Source of the DNA: Beijerinckiaceae bacterium
GTDB lineage: Bacteria; Pseudomonadota; Alphaproteobacteria; Rhizobiales; Beijerinckiaceae
Length of the DNA stretch: 47,693 nt
Assembly: GCA_025459195.1 (NCBI GenBank)
Contig: JALORF010000003.1
Span: 1-47,693 of the forward strand
Direction of reading: 5' to 3'
This document shows positions 36,179 through 46,493 of this stretch, piece by piece. The translations under genes and the position numbers were made by a program. The notes below the pieces were generated by a model, which ran no database searches, was not told the origin of the DNA, and saw only the letters and a program-made list of their open reading frames with translations. Position 1 is the stretch's first letter; every line of letters starts with the position of its first letter.

Positions 36179-37219
36179 ATGATCAATCGTCGCCATTTCG
36201 CCGCCAGCCTGATCGCCATGCCCGCCGTCCTGCGCGCCACGCGCGCCGGAGCGCAGGAGGTCTCGATGCGCCTGCATCACTTCATGGGAGGGGTCTCGCC
36301 AGGACACCGCGAGTTCCTCGTTCCGTGGTCGAAAAAGGTGGAGGCTGAATCGGGCGGCCGCATCAAGATCGATGTCTTTCCCTCGATGCAGCTTGGCGGC
36401 GCACCGCCCCAGCTTTTCGACCAGGCACGCGATGGGGTCGTCGATCTTGTCTGGACGTTGCCGGGCTACACGGCCAACCGCTTCCCGCTGAGCGAGGTGT
36501 TCGAGCTGCCATTCGTTGCGGCAAAGCGGGCGATGAGCAATTCGCGAGCCCTTCAGGAATTTTCGCAGAAGCACCTTGCGCAGGAGTTCCGGGAGATCCA
36601 CCCGATCTGCTTCTGGGCGCATGATGGCGGCCTGATCCATGCCAATCGCCCCGTCACCAAACTGGAGGACATGAAGGGTCTGAAACTGCGCTTTCCAACC
36701 CGCCTTGCCGGCGAAGGCCTGCGTGCGCTCGGCGCAACGGCTGTGGGCATGCCGGTGCCACAGGTGCCCGAAGCGATTGCCCAACGCATCATTGACGGGG
36801 CGGTCATCCCCTGGGAGATCGTGCCCTCGATCAAGGTCCACGAGCTGGTCAAGAACCACACCGGCTTTCCCGGCACTCCGACCTTCTACACATCGACATT
36901 CGTGCTGGGCATGAACAAGGCGCGCTATGAGGGGCTGGCGCCGGAGCTGAAACGCGTCATCGATGCCAACTCAGGTCAGGTCGCGACCGCCATGGTCGCC
37001 GCCATGTTCGACAATGTCGCGCCGAAGGTGGCCGATCTGGCGACCAAGCGCGGCAACAAGGTCGTGGAACTTGCCAGCGACGAGGTCCAGCGCTGGCAGA
37101 AGGCGTGCGAGCCCGTCACGGCAGGCTGGCTCAAGGCGATGCGCGACAAGGGCATCAACGGCGACAATCTGCTGGCCGATGCCAAGGCCCTGATTTCCAA
37201 GTACGACGCAGCCGCCTGA
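36179..37219 (+). CDS. TRAP transporter substrate-binding protein (DctP family)
   Basis: A 346-residue exported TRAP receptor with leader INRRHFAASLIAMPAVLRATRAGA. The DctP core has LVPWSKKVEAESGGRIKIDVFPSMQLGG, the DLVWTLPGYTANRFPLSEVFELPF region and KLRFPTR with the Arg that binds a carboxylate. The substrate is therefore an organic or aromatic acid. GAGGGAG precedes the ATG; the dctQ start is one base after its stop. Confidence 0.92.
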   Translation: MINRRHFAASLIAMPAVLRATRAGAQEVSMRLHHFMGGVSPGHREFLVPWSKKVEAESGGRIKIDVFPSMQLGGAPPQLFDQARDGVVDLVWTLPGYTANRFPLSEVFELPFVAAKRAMSNSRALQEFSQKHLAQEFREIHPICFWAHDGGLIHANRPVTKLEDMKGLKLRFPTRLAGEGLRALGATAVGMPVPQVPEAIAQRIIDGAVIPWEIVPSIKVHELVKNHTGFPGTPTFYTSTFVLGMNKARYEGLAPELKRVIDANSGQVATAMVAAMFDNVAPKVADLATKRGNKVVELASDEVQRWQKACEPVTAGWLKAMRDKGINGDNLLADAKALISKYDAAA

Positions 37220-37220
37220 C

Positions 37221-37727
37221 ATGAACCCGCAGACCCCTCGGGAGGATGTCAATGCCGGGCCGGTGCTGGGCGGCATTGCCCGCACACTTGCGCTCATGGG
37301 TGGCGGGCTTTTGCTCGCCATCGCCGGGTTTGTCACCACAAGCGTGATGATGCGCTGGCTGCTGGGGGAGGGCATCGAGGGCGATTTCGAGTTCGTGCAG
37401 ACCGCCGCTGCCGTGGTCGCCTTCTGCTGTTTTCCGCTGTGCATTGCCGTGCGCGGGAACATCGCGGTGGATACGTTCAGCAGCGGGCTGCCGGAGCGCT
37501 GGCGCAATCGTCTCGATGCTGCGTGGGACCTGTTGTTTGCTGCGATCTGTATCGTGCTGGCATGGCGCCTGGCCCTGGGTGCGCTCGATCAACTGCGCAG
37601 CGGGACCACGCTGATGATCAGCGGGCTCAACATCTGGTGGGCAATCGGCATCTGCGCTGCCTTGCTGGCCGTTCTGGCAGCCACCGCGCTGGTCGTGGGG
37701 CTTCGCCTTGTGCGGAGGCCGACATGA
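37221..37727 (+). CDS. TRAP transporter small permease (DctQ family)
   Basis: A 168-residue protein with four hydrophobic helices and the family segment MMRWLLGEGIEGDFEFVQ, whose acidic residue is conserved. It is the small membrane subunit linking the receptor and the large permease. Its stop overlaps the dctM start (ATGA). Confidence 0.9.
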   Translation: MNPQTPREDVNAGPVLGGIARTLALMGGGLLLAIAGFVTTSVMMRWLLGEGIEGDFEFVQTAAAVVAFCCFPLCIAVRGNIAVDTFSSGLPERWRNRLDAAWDLLFAAICIVLAWRLALGALDQLRSGTTLMISGLNIWWAIGICAALLAVLAATALVVGLRLVRRPT

Positions 37728-39043
37728 GTGGCAATGCGGCGGCGCTGGCAGGCTTTGGCGTGATGATCGGCCTGATGATGCTGCGCATGCCGATCGGCAT
37801 GGCGATGCTTGTCGTTGGCCTCGGCGGCTATGTCTCGATGTCGAGCCTGCCGAACCTGCTCAACTACATGAAGACCACGCCCTATTTCCTGTTCGCGAAC
37901 TACACGCTGACGGTCATCCCGCTCTTCATCCTGATGGGCGCGCTGGCCGAGCGTTCCGGCATTGCGCGCGATCTGTTCAAGGCGGCGAGCGCTTGCCTCG
38001 GTCACAGGCGCGGCGGGCTGGCCATGGCTGTCATTGGAGCCTGCACAGGCTTTGGTGCCATCTGCGGCTCGTCCGTCGCGACAACAGCCACGTTCGGCCG
38101 CTCCGCGCTGCCCGAATTGTTGCGCTATGGCTATGCCGGCTCGCTGGCCACCGGAACCATTGCTGCCGGCGGCACGCTCGGCATCCTCATCCCACCCTCG
38201 GTTGTGCTCGTCGTCTATGCCATCTCCACAGAGCAGAACATCCTGAAACTGTTTCAGGCTGCCCTCGTGCCGGGCCTGATGGCGACCGCCTTCTACCTCA
38301 TCACGATTGCCATCGTCGTGCACCGCAACCCGGACCTCGCGCCCCTGCAACCACGCCAGCCCTGGGCTGCGCGCTGGCCGGCCCTGCTGGCGATCTGGCC
38401 AACCATCGCCGTGGCCGGACTTGTGCTTGGCGGCATCTATGGCGGCATCTTCACACCCACCGAGGGTGCCTCGGTGGGTGCCGTCGCCATGCTGCTCGTT
38501 GGCCTTGGTGCGCGCAAGCTGGACTGGAAAGGGGTCGCGGGCAGTCTTCGCGTCACAGCGGAGACCACTGCGATGATCCTGCTGATCCTGCTCGGCGGCG
38601 AGGTTTTCAATGCGTTCCTGGCGCTGACCCAGATGCCGACCGCTCTGGCCGAATGGATCGGGGGTCTGGGCCTGTCACCCCTGTTCGTGCTGGCGCTGCT
38701 TCTGGCGACCTACATCGTGCTTGGAGCGGTGATGGACGAACTGGCCATGATCATCCTGACATTGCCGATCTTCTTTCCCGTGGTGCAGGCGCTCGATTTC
38801 GGTCTTGGCCCGGATGAGGTGGCGATCTGGTTCGGCATCCTCGTGCTCATCGTGGTCGGCATCGGGCTGACTGCGCCCCCCATCGGCCTCAACGTCTTCG
38901 TGGTCTCGGCCATTGCGCGGACCATTCCCATCACCGCCACCTATCGCGGCGTGCTGCCTTATGTGCTGTCCGATGCGATCCGGCTGGGGCTCGTGTTTGC
39001 TTTCCCGACGCTTGCCCTCGGTCTGGTGCGGTGGCTGCAATGA
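37724..39043 (+). CDS. TRAP transporter large permease (DctM family)
   Basis: A 439-residue permease with about twelve hydrophobic helices, including the conserved IPLFILMGALAERSGIARDLF, GFGAICGSSVATTATFGR and GTLGILIPPSVVLVVYAI stretches. It uses the sodium gradient to import the bound acid. ATG 37724 overlaps dctQ; the ORF-track extension is frame read-through in dctQ. With the two preceding genes it makes a complete TRAP system in the catabolic operon. Confidence 0.93.
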   Translation: MSGNAAALAGFGVMIGLMMLRMPIGMAMLVVGLGGYVSMSSLPNLLNYMKTTPYFLFANYTLTVIPLFILMGALAERSGIARDLFKAASACLGHRRGGLAMAVIGACTGFGAICGSSVATTATFGRSALPELLRYGYAGSLATGTIAAGGTLGILIPPSVVLVVYAISTEQNILKLFQAALVPGLMATAFYLITIAIVVHRNPDLAPLQPRQPWAARWPALLAIWPTIAVAGLVLGGIYGGIFTPTEGASVGAVAMLLVGLGARKLDWKGVAGSLRVTAETTAMILLILLGGEVFNAFLALTQMPTALAEWIGGLGLSPLFVLALLLATYIVLGAVMDELAMIILTLPIFFPVVQALDFGLGPDEVAIWFGILVLIVVGIGLTAPPIGLNVFVVSAIARTIPITATYRGVLPYVLSDAIRLGLVFAFPTLALGLVRWLQ

Positions 39044-39073
39044 ACCTGACCCCACGCCCGCAAGGACCGCAAG

Positions 39074-40024
39074 ATGATCCCTGAACCATGCTTCGACATC
39101 GCTCATCTGGCGCATGTGGAGTTGTTGACCAACAAGCCCGAAGCGAGCCTCGACTTCTTCGTCAATGTCCTTGGTCTCACCGAAAGCGGCCGCGATGGCG
39201 GCTCGGTCTATCTCAGGGCCTATGACGATTACGAGTTCCACACGCTGAAACTGACGGCCTCGCACACCACCGGCGTGGGGCATGTCGGCTATCGCGCAAG
39301 CAGCGAGGCAGGACTGATGCGCCGTGTTGCTGCCATCGAGGCGATGGGGGCGGGCCTGGGCTGGACCGATGGCGACCTCGGCCATGGCAAGGCCTTCCGC
39401 TTCCATGATCCCGATGGCCACATCTTCGAGATCTACTTCGAAACCGTGAAATACGCGGCGCCTGAAGCGGAACGGCCCGCCCTCAAGAACCAGGCGCAGC
39501 GCTTCCACGGGCGCGGATGCGGCGTGCGCCGCCTCGATCATCTCAACCTGTTGGCGCAGGATGTTGATGCGATCCGCGCCTTCATGCCGCGCGCGCTGGG
39601 AAGCAGGGTGACCGAGCAGATCGTGCTCGACAGCGGCGAGGTCGGCGGTTGCTGGTTCACCGTCAACAACAAGAGCTATGACATCGCCTACACGCGCGAC
39701 AAGACGACTGCACGGGGCCGCTTCCACCATATGACCTATGCGGTGGACCAGCGCGAGCAGGTGCTGCAGGCGGCGGATGTCTTTCTCGAACACGGCGTGC
39801 ATATCGAGACCGGCCCGCACAAGCACGCCGTGCAGCAGACCTTCTTCCTGTATGTCTATGAGCCGGCCGGCAACCGGATCGAGATCGCCAATGCAGGTGC
39901 GCGCCTCATTCTCGATCCCGATTGGCAGACCGTGACCTGGACCGAAACGGAGCGCAAGAAAGGTCAGGCCTGGGGTCTGAAGACCATCGACAGCTTCCAC
40001 ACCCACGGAACGCCGCCAGAATAG
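39074..40024 (+). CDS. Type I extradiol ring-cleavage dioxygenase (catechol 2,3-dioxygenase-like, VOC superfamily)
   Basis: The 316-residue protein has two VOC modules: residues 5-125 (HLAHVELLTNKPEASLDFFV) and 150-275. The iron-ligand set of extradiol enzymes is visible in the C-terminal module: H156 in RLDHLNLL, H218/H219 in FHHMTYAV and E270 in GNRIEI, with spacing close to catechol 2,3-dioxygenase (153/214/265). So it probably opens a catecholic ring next to the diol with Fe(II) and oxygen. It lies 30 bases after dctM as the last gene of the operon with GalD-, GalB- and GalC-like enzymes. The substrate is not evident; a carboxylated catechol, trihydroxybenzoate or related acid would fit the transporter and the lower pathway. 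Confidence 0.88.
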   Translation: MIPEPCFDIAHLAHVELLTNKPEASLDFFVNVLGLTESGRDGGSVYLRAYDDYEFHTLKLTASHTTGVGHVGYRASSEAGLMRRVAAIEAMGAGLGWTDGDLGHGKAFRFHDPDGHIFEIYFETVKYAAPEAERPALKNQAQRFHGRGCGVRRLDHLNLLAQDVDAIRAFMPRALGSRVTEQIVLDSGEVGGCWFTVNNKSYDIAYTRDKTTARGRFHHMTYAVDQREQVLQAADVFLEHGVHIETGPHKHAVQQTFFLYVYEPAGNRIEIANAGARLILDPDWQTVTWTETERKKGQAWGLKTIDSFHTHGTPPE

Positions 40025-40036
40025 GTGGCAACCGTT

Positions 40037-40067
40037 CGCAGGCCGTGGTGCGGCGGGCCGGCCTGCG
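40037..40067 (+). terminator. Hairpin between convergent operons (candidate)
   Basis: CGCAGGCC and GGCCTGCG form a perfect 8-bp stem around a 15-base GC-rich loop, just after the dioxygenase stop and before the end of the convergent aldolase gene. There is no T-run, so termination is uncertain. Confidence 0.35.
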
Positions 40068-40177
40068 ACGAGGCCTTGCTTGAGCGGCCAGCCATTGCCG
40101 CGCCACGCAAACCAAGCGGCCTTTGGCAAGCCGGAGACGGTTCACACAGACGGCTGCGCGGCGCGGCGTCTTGCTGG

Positions 40178-40867
40178 TCATCCGGCGCGGGTTGCGGCCC
40201 CGGCGCTGTCCAGCGCTGCGCGCGCATCGCGGGCGGTTCCGAATTGCGGCAGGTCGGGTCGCCCGCCAGCATGCACGAAGCTGAGCGCATCGCGGATGAA
40301 GGCGATCTGCGCGGTTTCTTCGATGATCTCGGCGAGGTATTGCGCCTCCATCATCGTCTTGCCGACGCCGATCGTGCCATGATTGGCCAGAACCGCCGCC
40401 CGGATCGCCGGATCCCGAAACACCGGGCTGATCTCGACCTCGGTCTGCGGCCCGCCATTGCTTGAGAGCGGGATCAGCGGCATGCGGCCGATCTTCTCGA
40501 TGGTCTGCACGGTGAGGCAGGGAATCTCGAGCCCCGCGCTGGCATAGCCGGTGGCCCAGGGGCTGTGGCAATGCACGATGGCGTGGATGTCGGGCCGGAT
40601 TCGATAAAGATCGAGATGGAAATCGAGGTCCTTGGAAGGCTTGAACGGGGACGGCTCCAGCCGTCCGTCGAGATGCACCACCTGCAGGTTGTCGCGGGAG
40701 CATTCGTTGAAGCCGATGCCGGACGGCTTGATCAGAATGGCGCTCCCGCCCCCCAACCGTAGCGAGAGGTTGCCGCCCGCGTTGGTCTGAAGCCTCAGAT
40801 CGAAGCAGCGCCGCGCCGCCCAGATCAGCGTGTCCTTGCGGCTTTCGATGTCCAGTGGATCGAGCAT
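40178..40867 (-). CDS. Class II aldolase/adducin-family protein
   Basis: A 229-residue protein with TNAGGNLSLRLG, IKPSGIGF, the metal-binding HCHSPWATGY and LANHGTIGVG, the order found in fuculose-phosphate aldolases, ribulose-phosphate epimerases and related zinc enzymes. These split or rearrange sugar phosphates or decarboxylate 3-oxo acids. It is the last gene of the minus-strand operon, 17 bases after the Tm-1-like gene, with AGGAAA before the ATG. Together they may process the compound imported by the upstream ABC system. Confidence 0.87.
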   Translation of the reverse strand: MLDPLDIESRKDTLIWAARRCFDLRLQTNAGGNLSLRLGGGSAILIKPSGIGFNECSRDNLQVVHLDGRLEPSPFKPSKDLDFHLDLYRIRPDIHAIVHCHSPWATGYASAGLEIPCLTVQTIEKIGRMPLIPLSSNGGPQTEVEISPVFRDPAIRAAVLANHGTIGVGKTMMEAQYLAEIIEETAQIAFIRDALSFVHAGGRPDLPQFGTARDARAALDSAGAATRAG

Positions 40868-40884
40868 GGCGGGTTTCCTGTGGC

Positions 40885-42039
40885 TCAGAGATTGAAGGCG
40901 GCGAGTTCAGCCAGCGCGCTGGCGGCCGTGGCCGGGTGATTGATGTGGCTGTCGAGCACCTTGAGGCTGATGCCGGGGCGCAGGCTGGCCTGCATCGCCT
41001 CCAGAAAGACGCGCCGCAGCGCCTCATCCTCGATGGCCCCGCCGGGTGCGTCCTGATGCGAAAAGCCGCCCATCGGCACGAGCACCGCGACCGGGGCTGC
41101 GGCGGGCATGAGCGCGGCTGCAAGGGCACGGGCCAGAGCCGCCATCTCGTCATGCGTCACTTTCACATGGGTGAAATGGCCGGAATGGGCATAGTGCGGG
41201 CGCCCAAGCAGATCGGCGGGCACATCGCGCAAGGCACCGAGCCCGATGAAATTCAGCGCGCCCGGCAGCAGCAGCACCGGCATGGCCCGCGCGACCGCAA
41301 TGCTGAAGCGCTCCGGCATGGCGACATGCGCGCCGCCGAGCATGAGGCGCGTGAGCTCATGCGGGGTTGCATCCACCAACGCGCGAAAACGCCCCTCGCT
41401 GGCCATGCGGACATAGGCAGCCCCACCATAGCCGTTGGCGTGGAACAGGGTGGGTTCATGCCCTGCATCGCGCAGGCCGGCGGCGATGCCATCCGCCACC
41501 CCTTGCGTCGCGCCCAGCGCGGTGAGCGCCACCCCGGTCGATGACGCGACCGGGCGCTCGGCCCCGGCCTCGGCGACCAGCGCTGCAACCATGGCCGCCG
41601 CCCGGCCAAGCGTCTGGCGCAGGGCGTGGTTGAGCCCGGCAATGTCCGCCAGCGTCGGCACGAGGATGATGCCGGCACTGGCCAGGGCGGGGCGCGGATC
41701 GAAGGGCAGGGTGGTGACCATCACCTGCGGCAGGTCCATCGGCTGGTTCTGCATCAGCGCCAGGGCCATCTCGCCGCCTGTGCCGCCGCCAAGGCCGATG
41801 ACGGCTGCTGCGCCGCCCGCCACCAGCGCCGCCAGATCGCCGGTCGCCCGCGTCGTCACCTGCGCCATCCCGGCCAGCTTGCGCTCGCCTTGCCAGACCG
41901 CCCCTTCGGCACCAAGGCTGATGTCGACCAGCGCCACGCCAAGGCCGCACCGCTCCAGCGCGCGTGCCAGAAAGGCGGCCTCAGCGGCTTTGGTGTCCAG
42001 CGTGGCGATCAGCGCCACGACGGGCCGGACAGGCTGCAC
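40885..42039 (-). CDS. Tm-1-like ATP-binding domain protein (UPF0261)
   Basis: A 384-residue UPF0261 protein, related to the N-terminal part of the tomato Tm-1 virus-resistance protein. The N-terminal nucleotide-binding-like half has IATLDTKAAEAAFLAR and AAVIGLGGGTGGEMAL, and the C-terminal half has GALNFIGLG, HSGHFTHVKVTHDEM and LDSHINHPA. The partner TIM-barrel domain often fused or adjacent in this family is absent. The GTG start at 42039 lies 3 bases from the permease stop. Bacterial function is unknown; the operon suggests a catabolic enzyme. Confidence 0.88.
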   Translation of the reverse strand: MQPVRPVVALIATLDTKAAEAAFLARALERCGLGVALVDISLGAEGAVWQGERKLAGMAQVTTRATGDLAALVAGGAAAVIGLGGGTGGEMALALMQNQPMDLPQVMVTTLPFDPRPALASAGIILVPTLADIAGLNHALRQTLGRAAAMVAALVAEAGAERPVASSTGVALTALGATQGVADGIAAGLRDAGHEPTLFHANGYGGAAYVRMASEGRFRALVDATPHELTRLMLGGAHVAMPERFSIAVARAMPVLLLPGALNFIGLGALRDVPADLLGRPHYAHSGHFTHVKVTHDEMAALARALAAALMPAAAPVAVLVPMGGFSHQDAPGGAIEDEALRRVFLEAMQASLRPGISLKVLDSHINHPATAASALAELAAFNL

Positions 42040-42042
42040 CTG

Positions 42043-42909
42043 TCAGCCCTTGACCGCGCCAGCGGTCATGCCGGTGATGATCTGGCGTGAGGCGACGAAG
42101 GTGAACAGGATCGGCGGCACGGCCAGCAGCATGCCAGTGGCCATGATCACACCCCAGTCGATGTTGTATTCGGTCAGGCTGTTGACAATGGTGACAGGCA
42201 CCGTGCGCGTGTTGCGGTCCGACAGGGCGTTGGCCAGCAGGAACTCGTTCCAGCCGATGCGGAAGGTGAAGATGGCCGCCGCCGCCAGGCCGGGTTTGAC
42301 CAGCGGCAGCACCACAAGGAAGAAGACCTGGAACGGGCCGGCACCATCCATCCGCGCCGCTTCCTCAAGCTGAACCGGCACCTGCACGATGAAGCTCTGC
42401 AGGATCCAGATCACGAAGGGCAGGTTCATCGCGACATAGATCAGGATGATGCCGGTGCGTGTGCCGCTGATGCCGAACTGGAAGGTCCAGATGCCGAACA
42501 CCGGCACCAGCAGCACGGCAGGCGGCACCATGCGCATCAGCAGCGTCGAGAGCGAAACCGTGTCGCGTCCCATGAAACGGAAGCGCACCAGCGCATAGGC
42601 GGCCATGCAGCCGATCACCAGCGTCAGCGCGGTCGAAACAAGACAGATCACCAGCGAGTTGACCAGCGCCCGCCCGAAGGTGGGGTCGCAGGAGGCAAGG
42701 CCCGCCGGCTCATACCAGAGCAGATCGCACAGGGCCGTCTCGTAGTTGCGCAGCGTCGGCATGAAGATCAGGCCGCCCACATCCGACATGATGTCGACGT
42801 TGAGCTTCAGCGATGTGGCCAGCATCAGCAGGATCGGCCCGACCGCCATGATGACCAGCGCCACCAGCAGGGCGTAGAAGGCCGGGCTCTGCTTCTCGGT
42901 CTGGGTCAC
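42043..42909 (-). CDS. ABC transporter permease, carbohydrate type (MalG-like)
   Basis: A 288-residue permease with six helices and the EAA loop LEEAARMDGAGPFQVFFLVVLP. GTG 42909 overlaps the partner permease stop (GTGA). The periplasmic loop is longer than in the MalG-like protein at 19793, with a Cys pair region (ALCDLLWYEPAGLASC). Confidence 0.9.
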   Translation of the reverse strand: MTQTEKQSPAFYALLVALVIMAVGPILLMLATSLKLNVDIMSDVGGLIFMPTLRNYETALCDLLWYEPAGLASCDPTFGRALVNSLVICLVSTALTLVIGCMAAYALVRFRFMGRDTVSLSTLLMRMVPPAVLLVPVFGIWTFQFGISGTRTGIILIYVAMNLPFVIWILQSFIVQVPVQLEEAARMDGAGPFQVFFLVVLPLVKPGLAAAAIFTFRIGWNEFLLANALSDRNTRTVPVTIVNSLTEYNIDWGVIMATGMLLAVPPILFTFVASRQIITGMTAGAVKG

Positions 42910-43823
42910 GTTGCGGGCTCCTGAGCGGCGGCCAGGCGGCGGCTGCGCGCTTCACTGGCCTTGGTGTAGAGGAACATGGCAAGCGTCAACGCCATGAGCA
43001 CCAGCAACAGGATGTTGGACATGGCCGCAGCCTCGCCGAGCGCCCGGAACTCGGATGCCGTGCGGTTGATGCGCAGCGACAGGATCTCGGTCGACAGCCC
43101 CGGCCCGCCATTGGTCATCACCAGAATGACCTCCAGCACCTTGAAGGCGTCGATCAGCCTGAGCAGCATCGTGACAATCAGCACCGGCAGCATCAGGGGC
43201 AGCTTGATGTAGAGGATGGCCTGCCAGCCGCGCGCGCCATCGATGCGTGCCGCTTCCAGCGCCGATTTCGGCAGCGATTGCAGCGCCGCCAGCGACAGGA
43301 TGAAGATGAACGGCGTCCATTGCCAGACATCGGCGATGATGACGGCGGCAAAGGCCCAGGAACTGTCCGACAGCCAGGGCACAGGCTCCAGCCCGAGCGA
43401 GTTTAGCGTCCGGTTGAAGATGCCGATGGTGGGATGATACATGTAGCGCCACATCAGGCCCACGACGATCGGCGCAATCATCATCGGCAGGATGAAGACA
43501 GTGCGCAGCACCGTCAGCCCCTTCATGTTGCGGTCGAGCAAGAGCGCGAGGCCGACCCCGAGCACCATCTCCACCGATACCACGATCGCCGCAAAGGCGA
43601 GCGTGACGCGCAGGCTTTCGAGGAAGGCGGCGTCGGACAGGAGCTTGGCATAGTTCCTGAGCCCCACGAAGCTGGCTTCGCCGATGCGCTGGCTCGGGTT
43701 CCAGTCCAGGAAGCTGGCATAGATCACGTAGATGATCGGATAGACCAGCGCGCCAAGCAGGATCACCAGCGCCGGCGCCAGGAACAGGTAAGGGGTCAGC
43801 CGGTTGGCCGTCGCGACACTCAC
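42906..43823 (-). CDS. ABC transporter permease, carbohydrate type (MalF-like)
   Basis: A 305-residue permease with six helices and the EAA loop LEAARIDGARGWQAILYIKLP. It starts with GTG 43823, about 90 bases after the binding-protein gene, and overlaps the second permease. It forms the import channel with it. Confidence 0.9.
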   Translation of the reverse strand: MSVATANRLTPYLFLAPALVILLGALVYPIIYVIYASFLDWNPSQRIGEASFVGLRNYAKLLSDAAFLESLRVTLAFAAIVVSVEMVLGVGLALLLDRNMKGLTVLRTVFILPMMIAPIVVGLMWRYMYHPTIGIFNRTLNSLGLEPVPWLSDSSWAFAAVIIADVWQWTPFIFILSLAALQSLPKSALEAARIDGARGWQAILYIKLPLMLPVLIVTMLLRLIDAFKVLEVILVMTNGGPGLSTEILSLRINRTASEFRALGEAAAMSNILLLVLMALTLAMFLYTKASEARSRRLAAAQEPAT

Positions 43824-43911
43824 TCTTGGCCTTTCGGGGGCAGCGACGCGGCGAGCATGACCAGCGCGCCGCGTCCAGGTTTCATCAACGGTCCGGGCCT
43901 TGCGTCAGGCC

Positions 43912-45270
43912 TTACTTGCGCCAGGTGTAGTAGCCGGCGGCCTGCATTTCGGCACGGGTCCGCGTGGCGACACCATCGAGGCTGGCCTTGATGTCGGCAT
44001 TCTCTGTCAGCACCTTGGACAGGGTGGTGCCGAGATCGGCGTTGATCTTGCCCCATGGCGGGATGATCGGCCGCCAGTCCGGATCGGCATCCTTGAGCGC
44101 TTCGCCGAAGGCTGCGGAATAGGGGAACTTGGCATTCAAGGCCGCGTTGGCATGGGTCGAGAAGCGCGACGGGTTGCCGCCTTCCAGCGCGATCTTGAGG
44201 TCGGCCTCCTTCGAGGTCAGCCACTGCATCAGCAGGAAGGCCGCTTCCTTGTTCTTGGCGTTCTTGGGGATGGCGATGCCGAACCCGCCCGTCTGCGAAC
44301 CGCGCCGGACACCGGCAGGATGCTTCACCCAGCCGACCTTGCCGACAACCTTGCTGTTGGCGGGGTTTTCGAAGCCGGCCGCATAGACCGTGCTGTCCAG
44401 GAACATGGCCGACGTGCCTTGCGCGAACGAGGCGGCCGCTTCGGCCGGACCGAACACCTGCGAGCCCTTCACGCCGCAATCGATCATGGTCTTCAGCGCC
44501 CTGGCGGCAGCAACGCCCTGCTCGTTGTTGACGATCGGATTCCACTGGTCATCGAAGATGCGCCCGCCAAGCGGGGCCAGATGCAGCAGGAAGGCATGCG
44601 CCGCATGGTGGCCGGAGGCCGCGCGCATGGCAACGCCCCCCATGCCCGGTTCAAGCTGCGGGATCTTGCAGGCCAGATCGAGGAACTCGGTATAGGTCTG
44701 CGGCGGGGTCAGCTTGTGCTTCTCGAAGATGTCCTTGCGATAGAACAGGACCGAGGTTTCAGCGCCGAAAGGGACCCCGAACAGCGAGCCGGTGGGGCCG
44801 GGCAGATAGCCCTTCTTGCCGCCCGCCACGCCGATGTTCTGGACGTAGCCGTCGATCAGGTCCTCCGCATCGTAGGCCGGATCCGCGAGCTTCGGGTTCA
44901 TGAAGTAGCGCGCCAGGTTCTCGAGCTGGTCGGCAAACACATAGTCCGCCTTCGAGAACACGACATAGGAGATCAGGTCATAATCACCGCGCGCCTTGGT
45001 CAGCTCCAGTGTCTGCTTCTCGCGCATCTTGAGGAATTCAAGCTGGTCGACCTCGACCTGGATGCCGGTCTGCCGCGTGAACTCCGGCAGCACCTTGCGC
45101 ACGGCGGTGTAATGCGGGTGCGCCGGGAAGTTCACCACCAGCCGTGTGCCCGCATAAGGCTTGTAGGCGGCTTCCGACGCCATGGCCGGGCCCGCGCCAG
45201 CCGCCATGCCGGCTGTGGCGAGCGCGCTCGCCAACAGGGCAGCCTTCACACTGAAACGTCTCAAATCCAT
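43912..45270 (-). CDS. ABC transporter substrate-binding protein, carbohydrate type
   Basis: A 452-residue exported binding protein with a signal peptide (FSVKAALLASALATAGMAAG, cleavage near AMAS). Family-1 segments include VVNFPAHPHYTAVRKVLPEF, QTGIQVEVDQLEFLK, GVPFGAETSVLFYRKDIF and FGIAIPKNAKNKEAAFLLMQWL. GGGAGGAT precedes the ATG. It belongs with the two permeases downstream and the ATPase upstream, making a complete importer. Confidence 0.92.
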   Translation of the reverse strand: MDLRRFSVKAALLASALATAGMAAGAGPAMASEAAYKPYAGTRLVVNFPAHPHYTAVRKVLPEFTRQTGIQVEVDQLEFLKMREKQTLELTKARGDYDLISYVVFSKADYVFADQLENLARYFMNPKLADPAYDAEDLIDGYVQNIGVAGGKKGYLPGPTGSLFGVPFGAETSVLFYRKDIFEKHKLTPPQTYTEFLDLACKIPQLEPGMGGVAMRAASGHHAAHAFLLHLAPLGGRIFDDQWNPIVNNEQGVAAARALKTMIDCGVKGSQVFGPAEAAASFAQGTSAMFLDSTVYAAGFENPANSKVVGKVGWVKHPAGVRRGSQTGGFGIAIPKNAKNKEAAFLLMQWLTSKEADLKIALEGGNPSRFSTHANAALNAKFPYSAAFGEALKDADPDWRPIIPPWGKINADLGTTLSKVLTENADIKASLDGVATRTRAEMQAAGYYTWRK

Positions 45271-45333
45271 GCCATCCTCCCAGATGCTGGCCGCCCGTTC
45301 GCGGGGGGCCGTGATAGTGGTTGCATTCCAGCC

Positions 45334-46413
<1,080 letters not shown>

Positions 46414-46477
46414 GCTCTCCCTCATCGGCAGGGTCGGTCATGCCGCACTGCTCATTTGCACGGAAGCTAGGTGCTTG

Positions 46478-46493
46478 TTGTATACATAGTCAA
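46478..46493. promoter_or_regulatory. GntR-type operator candidate (TTGTATACATAGTCAA)
   Basis: The site contains the 8-bp palindrome TGTATACA within AT-rich DNA between the divergent ATPase operon and the GntR gene. FCD-type GntR regulators bind sites of this kind. A close copy, TTGCATACATAACTAG, precedes the lactonase-like gene at 47303. Confidence 0.6.
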
